Positions 60,170 to 64,000 of a stretch of DNA of 64,000 bases are shown piece after piece. The translations under genes were made by a program, and so were the position numbers. The notes under the pieces are model-generated. The model ran no database searches. It was not told the DNA's origin and was given only the letters and a program-made list of their open reading frames with translations. Numbering within the stretch: position 1 is the first letter of the stretch; each line of letters starts with the position of its first letter. The DNA lies in NCBI RefSeq assembly GCF_023149135.1, contig NZ_JAIWJX010000002.1, forward strand, positions 4,092,001 through 4,156,000, in the 5' to 3' direction. Origin of the DNA: Fictibacillus marinisediminis (GTDB lineage Bacteria; Bacillota; Bacilli; Bacillales; Fictibacillaceae).

Positions 60170-60484
60170 TTAGCGCTTCATAATATCCATTTCATCCACA
60201 TTGACGGTCTTGCGGTTTCGGTATAGTGCCATAAGAATGGCGAGCCCAACCGCCGCTTCAGCAGCCGCAACGGTGATGGTAAAGAGAGAGAAGATCTGTC
60301 CCGTCAGGCCGGGCTTCGCTCCGTATTTTGCAAATGCAACAAGGTTAATATTTACTGCGTTCAGCATCAGTTCGATGGAAATAAGAACAATAACAGCGTT
60401 TCTTTTTGTCAGCGCTCCAAACAGCCCGATGCAAAACAGGATGAGGGCCAGTACGAGATAAACAGACAAAGGAATGCTGCTCAT
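60170..60484 (-). CDS. nuoK: NADH-quinone oxidoreductase subunit K
   Basis: A 104-residue, three-helix subunit. The conserved glutamates of the half-channel are in [19 protein letters not shown] (near residue 36) and [27 protein letters not shown] (near residue 72). Its start overlaps the end of nuoJ by four bases. The length is standard for the subunit. Confidence 0.95.
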   Translation of the reverse strand: MSSIPLSVYLVLALILFCIGLFGALTKRNAVIVLISIELMLNAVNINLVAFAKYGAKPGLTGQIFSLFTITVAAAEAAVGLAILMALYRNRKTVNVDEMDIMKR

Positions 60485-60993
60485 TTTTTAGCCTCCTCTT
60501 CTCCGTCCCTTTTTGCCAGCACGATCGCCCCGATTAATGCCACCAATAGAAGGACAGATGTCAGCTCAAACGGAATGATGTATTTCGAGTAAAGTTCAAC
60601 ACCAATTTTTTTCGTATTTTCAATATGCAGGCCAGCAGCCGGTGTCCCCAGGCTGAGGCGGTTGATTCCAAAAAACATGATCAGGAAAAAGACAGCAACC
60701 CCTGCTCCTGACAATAGAACAGTCAGTTTCGGCATTTTTGTTTCCGTGTCCTTTTCATGGCGTGTCAGCATGATTCCGAACAGCATGATGATCGTGATGG
60801 CGCCCGAGTAGATGAGTACCTGAACAGCAGCCACAAACTCAGCAGACAGCGTGATGTAGATTCCTGCTATAGCAAGGAATGTAAAGACAAGCGCAACGAC
60901 CATATGAACCACATTCGACAGGTTGATCATCAGGACCCCGCTCCCAATGGCCGTTAAGGCAAGGACAAAAAAAGCAATCATCTCTCCCGTCAT
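60481..60993 (-). CDS. nuoJ: NADH-quinone oxidoreductase subunit J
   Basis: A 170-residue, five-helix membrane subunit. [50 protein letters not shown] (residues about 28-77) is the most conserved stretch, including the glutamate and the pi-bulge helix. It ends in a basic tail [10 protein letters not shown]. It overlaps nuoI by four bases. Confidence 0.94.
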   Translation of the reverse strand: MTGEMIAFFVLALTAIGSGVLMINLSNVVHMVVALVFTFLAIAGIYITLSAEFVAAVQVLIYSGAITIIMLFGIMLTRHEKDTETKMPKLTVLLSGAGVAVFFLIMFFGINRLSLGTPAAGLHIENTKKIGVELYSKYIIPFELTSVLLLVALIGAIVLAKRDGEEEAKK

Positions 60994-61409
60994 GCTTTAT
61001 TCTCCTTCCTCACATTGTTGTCGTTCTCATCGAGCCAAAGCAGATCCTTAAACAGTTCATCCCGGCTGTACTCCGCCAGTTCGAAATTGTTGGTCATGAC
61101 GATCGCTTCTGTCGGGCAGACCTCTGTACACAGGTCGCATAAAATACAGATTTCAAAATTAATGTCGTACGTGTCAATGATCTTTCCCTTTTTCCCCGGA
61201 TCGGGATGGGGCTTTCCTGTCAACTGAATGCAGTCTGTCGGGCAGATGTTCGCACACTGGTTGCAGACAATGCACTTTTCAGGGTAGAATTTCTGGATTC
61301 CGCGAAAACGGTCAGGCATCTGAAGGGGAACGTCCGGATATTGGGTCGTAACATTCTGCTTCGTTAAATTACTGAGCGTATATTTTAAGCCTTTCGCAAG
61401 ACCTTTCAC
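60990..61409 (-). CDS. nuoI: NADH-quinone oxidoreductase subunit I
   Basis: A 139-residue peripheral subunit carrying two [4Fe-4S] clusters (N6a and N6b): CIVCNQCANICPTDCIQL (near residue 46) and CILCDLCTEVCPTEAIVMTNNFELAEYSRDEL (near residue 92). It passes electrons to the quinone site. It follows nuoH after a 70-base gap, the largest inside the operon, and it is shorter at the C terminus than many proteobacterial forms. Confidence 0.95.
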   Translation of the reverse strand: MKGLAKGLKYTLSNLTKQNVTTQYPDVPLQMPDRFRGIQKFYPEKCIVCNQCANICPTDCIQLTGKPHPDPGKKGKIIDTYDINFEICILCDLCTEVCPTEAIVMTNNFELAEYSRDELFKDLLWLDENDNNVRKENKA

Positions 61410-61479
61410 CTCACACCACTCCTTTTTTGCAGTCTAGTAAACTCGCATTGCGGGCAAGAGGAAAACAAGTCCGCTGCAC

Positions 61480-62484
61480 TTATCTTAAAAATATTTCTTT
61501 TACGACGGCACTGACAAAAATGTTGAGTAAAGCGACCGGCAAAAGAACCTTCCAGGCAAACTCCATGAGCTGATCAGCCCTTAAGCGCGGCATTGTTCCC
61601 CGGACCCAGATCATAAAGAAGACGATCAGGCTGAACTTCAAAGCAAACCAGATGATGCCCGGAATGAAGCCAAAAAACGGAATGGGTTTCCATCCGCCAA
61701 GGAACAGCACAGTCGTTAGTGAAGCCATTGCAAATAGATACACATATTCCGTAAGCATGAAGAAGGCCCAGCGAAATCCTGAATACTCTACGTGATAGCC
61801 GGCAACCAGTTCGGATTCTGCTTCCGGCAAGTCAAACGGTGTACGGTTCAGCTCCGCTATAGAGGAAATCAAAAATACAATAAAGCCAAGCGGCGATAAA
61901 AAAATATAAGCTACTTTTTCCTGGCCTTCTACAATGTCTGTCAGGTTAAGGCTTCCGCTGAATAAGATGACACCGATCACGGAGATGACTAGCGGAATCT
62001 CATACGATATCATCTGTGCCGCAGATCTCATCCCCCCAAGGAGCGAGTATTTATTGTTGGAAGCCCAGCCGGCCATCAAGATCCCAACCGTAGTAATACC
62101 TGATATTGCAATGTAATACAATAGGCCGATGCTAAGGTCGGAAAACTTCAGATGATCAGAAAAAGGGATGGCCGCTAACACCATGAAAGCCGGAGCAAAA
62201 GCGAGAACCGGCGCCAAAATAAAAAGCGGTTTATCGGCCAGCTTTGGAATGGTGTCTTCCTTGAGCAATAGCTTCAGTACGTCGGCAACGGTCTGCAGAA
62301 GACCAAAGCGTCCACCGACCCGGTTCGGCCCTGGACGAAGCTGCATGAATCCGAGCACTTTTCGTTCTGCCAATATGGCATACGTTACAAATCCGAGAAC
62401 AATAACCAGCAGGCAGGCTCCTAAACCAAAAAAGACAGCCGCGTGGATCCAGCCTGGAGGCGAGGATAACAAATGATTTATCAT
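61480..62484 (-). CDS. nuoH: NADH-quinone oxidoreductase subunit H
   Basis: A 334-residue, eight-helix membrane subunit forming the quinone chamber. ERKVLGFMQLRPGPNRVGGRFGLLQTVADVLKLLLKED (near residue 40) and AELNRTPFDLPEAESELVAGYHVEYSGFRWAFFMLTEY (near residue 210) are the family landmarks. Its start overlaps the end of nuoD by one base. nuoH directly follows nuoD, with no nuoE, nuoF or nuoG between, as in other Bacillaceae. Confidence 0.95.
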   Translation of the reverse strand: MINHLLSSPPGWIHAAVFFGLGACLLVIVLGFVTYAILAERKVLGFMQLRPGPNRVGGRFGLLQTVADVLKLLLKEDTIPKLADKPLFILAPVLAFAPAFMVLAAIPFSDHLKFSDLSIGLLYYIAISGITTVGILMAGWASNNKYSLLGGMRSAAQMISYEIPLVISVIGVILFSGSLNLTDIVEGQEKVAYIFLSPLGFIVFLISSIAELNRTPFDLPEAESELVAGYHVEYSGFRWAFFMLTEYVYLFAMASLTTVLFLGGWKPIPFFGFIPGIIWFALKFSLIVFFMIWVRGTMPRLRADQLMEFAWKVLLPVALLNIFVSAVVKEIFLR

Positions 62485-63584
62485 CAGCCGTCCACCTCCC
62501 CTAAGACGATGTCGATTCCGCCGAGTATGGTAATCAGGTTTGAGATGTTTTCACCGACAAGAAGTTTGGGCAAGATCTGCAGATTGTAAAAGGAAGGTCT
62601 TCTGAATTTTAAACGGTAAGGCTCCTTTTTCCCCTCCGAAGCGATGTAGCAGCCGATCTCCCCGCGCGGCGACTCAATCCGGACGAAGGCTTCTCCTTTT
62701 GGCGGCTTGATGATCTTCGCCACCTTCGCCATGATCTCTCCATTTTCAGGAAACTGTTCCACCGCCTGCTCGACGATCTTTAAGGATTCTTTGATTTCCG
62801 CCATCCGGCACTGATAGCGGGCCCAGGCATCTCCGCTGTCGTATACGGGGACATCAAACGTGAACCGGTCATAGATGGAATAAGGTTCGTCTTTTCTCAA
62901 ATCCCAGCTGATCCCCGTACAGCGCAGGTTGGCGCCGCTTAACGAGTAATCAAGAGCCTCCTCCTTCGTATAAAAACCAACATCTTTTACACGATTCAAA
63001 AAGATTTCATTTCCGGTTACAAGATCGTGATATCCTGAAAGCTGCTCCCGCATGTAAGGAACAAACTCTCTAATCTTCTGGATCCAGCCTTCTGGAGCAT
63101 CCCACTTCACTCCTCCGATCCTCATATAATTGAAAGTCAGGCGTGCCCCGGATATTTCGTTTAACATTCCGATAATGGCTTCTCTCTCCCTGAAGGCATA
63201 GAGAAACGGGCTCATTGCTCCTATATCCAGGAGGTACGTTCCAAACCAAACTAAATGGCTTGCGATCCGTCCAAGCTCCATCACGAGAATACGGAGATAT
63301 TCCGCCCGTTCAGGAATTTCAATGTTCATCATCGTTTCAACTGCATGGCAGATGACATAATTGTTCGTCATTGCAGCCAGATAATCCATACGGTCTGTGT
63401 ACGGAATGATCTGTGTGTATTGAAGGTTTTCAGCGAGCTTTTCAGTCCCGCGATGCAGATATCCAATGACAGGCTGGGCTTCGATAATGGTTTCTCCGTC
63501 AATTTTCAGCACGATCCGGAACACCCCATGTGTACTCGGATGCTGAGGGCCGACATTCAGCAGCATTTCTTCGGTGCGGATCAC
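62484..63584 (-). CDS. nuoD: NADH-quinone oxidoreductase subunit D
   Basis: A 366-residue 49-kDa-type subunit. It starts RTEEMLLNVGPQHPSTHGVFRIVLKIDGE (the quinone-site histidine region) and contains IGYLHRGTEKLAENLQYTQIIPYTDRMDYLAAMTNNY and PRGEIGCYIASEGKKEPYRLKFRRPSFYNLQ, ending with the conserved aspartate-rich end GGIDIVLGEVDG. It begins three bases after the nuoC stop codon. Confidence 0.95.
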   Translation of the reverse strand: MIRTEEMLLNVGPQHPSTHGVFRIVLKIDGETIIEAQPVIGYLHRGTEKLAENLQYTQIIPYTDRMDYLAAMTNNYVICHAVETMMNIEIPERAEYLRILVMELGRIASHLVWFGTYLLDIGAMSPFLYAFREREAIIGMLNEISGARLTFNYMRIGGVKWDAPEGWIQKIREFVPYMREQLSGYHDLVTGNEIFLNRVKDVGFYTKEEALDYSLSGANLRCTGISWDLRKDEPYSIYDRFTFDVPVYDSGDAWARYQCRMAEIKESLKIVEQAVEQFPENGEIMAKVAKIIKPPKGEAFVRIESPRGEIGCYIASEGKKEPYRLKFRRPSFYNLQILPKLLVGENISNLITILGGIDIVLGEVDG

Positions 63585-63587
63585 CGG

Positions 63588-64000
63588 CTACACCTCCACA
63601 TCATACGGTTCATAATCTTTGCGGAGCGGATGGCCCACCCAATCGTCAGGCATCATAATCCTCGTTAAGTTCGGATGCCCGGTAAAGGTGATTCCCAGCA
63701 GGTCGAAGGCTTCTCTTTCCGGCCAGTCAGCCCCCGCCCAAAGGGGAGCTAATGAGTCAATGACTGCTTCTTCTCTATTGACTCTTACTTTCAATGCAAC
63801 TGGACTGCGATGTGTGTAGGAATAAAAATGATTGTAGACCTCTAGGTGAGTTTCAAAATCTGTGGCGTGAAGTTCTGACAAATAATCAAAACGAAGTTCC
63901 TCGTGGTGTTTAAGAAGTTCGGCAATATTAAAATATGTATCCGGTTTGGCAACAAGGGTCGGAACATCCTTGGAAAGCGGATTGATGTAGCTGTCTTCAA
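63588..64000 (-). CDS. nuoC: NADH-quinone oxidoreductase subunit C, 5' end outside window
   Basis: The 3' part of the 30-kDa-type subunit. The frame stays open to the window edge (PLSKDVPTLVAKPDTYFNIAELLKHHEELRFDYLSELHATDF), so the ATG at 63881 is internal and not the start. The family motif ADWPEREAFDLLGITFTGHPNLTRIMMPDDWVGHPLRKDYEPYD is present in full. The C/D order without fusion is typical of Bacillaceae. nuoA and nuoB are expected beyond the window. Confidence 0.93.
   Translation of the reverse strand, partial: EDSYINPLSKDVPTLVAKPDTYFNIAELLKHHEELRFDYLSELHATDFETHLEVYNHFYSYTHRSPVALKVRVNREEAVIDSLAPLWAGADWPEREAFDLLGITFTGHPNLTRIMMPDDWVGHPLRKDYEPYDVEV

Overview
The window is chromosomal DNA of a spore-forming Bacillaceae bacterium. 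The evidence is spoIIID, spoIIQ and spoIID, a Spo0E-like phosphatase, mbl, flhO/flhP, an extracellular M4 protease and strong AAGGAGG ribosome sites. The order fabZ - flhP - flhO - mbl - spoIIID - spoIIQ - spoIID - murA - ywmB - ywzB followed by a complex I (nuo) operon is that of Bacillus relatives that keep complex I. A Fictibacillus-like genus is possible, but this is inference. No rRNA, tRNA, CRISPR, prophage or intact insertion sequence was seen.

Layout. 0-5.2 kb: a four-carbon sugar-acid (probably D-threonate) catabolic operon of kinase, PdxA2-type dehydrogenase and KdgT-type permease, with a frameshifted PrpR-like regulator upstream. 5.4-10 kb: a hydrolase, a divergent HxlR/MFS pair, and a small sigma factor divergent from DUF1659, DUF2922 and YvrJ genes. 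10-24.9 kb: metabolism and transport (ROK sugar kinase, manA, yhdT-panF, amidohydrolase-yhjC-yhjB, GH42 beta-galactosidase), a frameshifted subtilase and small secreted or stress proteins. 24.9-31.6 kb: a galTKE operon with a metal-ligand-less M24 homologue, the stump of a sugar ABC permease, and a ROK repressor with matching operators. 31.6-43.3 kb: a large Vpr-like subtilase, an orphan ZorA/ZorB-like proton-channel pair, a class D sortase with its LPKTA substrate, and an asparagine synthetase. 43.5-55 kb: the conserved sporulation, envelope and flagellar block. 55-64 kb: nuoN to nuoC (reverse strand), with nuoC cut by the window end.

Two families of non-coding repeats sit mostly at gene 3' ends. 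The first is about 13 copies of a ~50-bp nested palindrome (GGTGCCAGGCACC arm, TTACACA..TGTGTAA core, GGTGCCTGGCACC arm). The second is four arrays at 6.1, 8.4, 38.0 and 48.3 kb built on an exact 21-bp period, each repeating a short word ending in GTA. Two of them start with the same 13-mer; the other two share a different terminal cap. Words and spacers alternate, giving a 42-bp higher-order unit. I regard these arrays and the effector-less ZorAB-like pair as the most unusual content.

Two genes (regulator at 3.5-5.2 kb, subtilase at 12.7-14.3 kb) are broken by single-base deletions in homopolymers, so sequencing error must be considered along with real decay.
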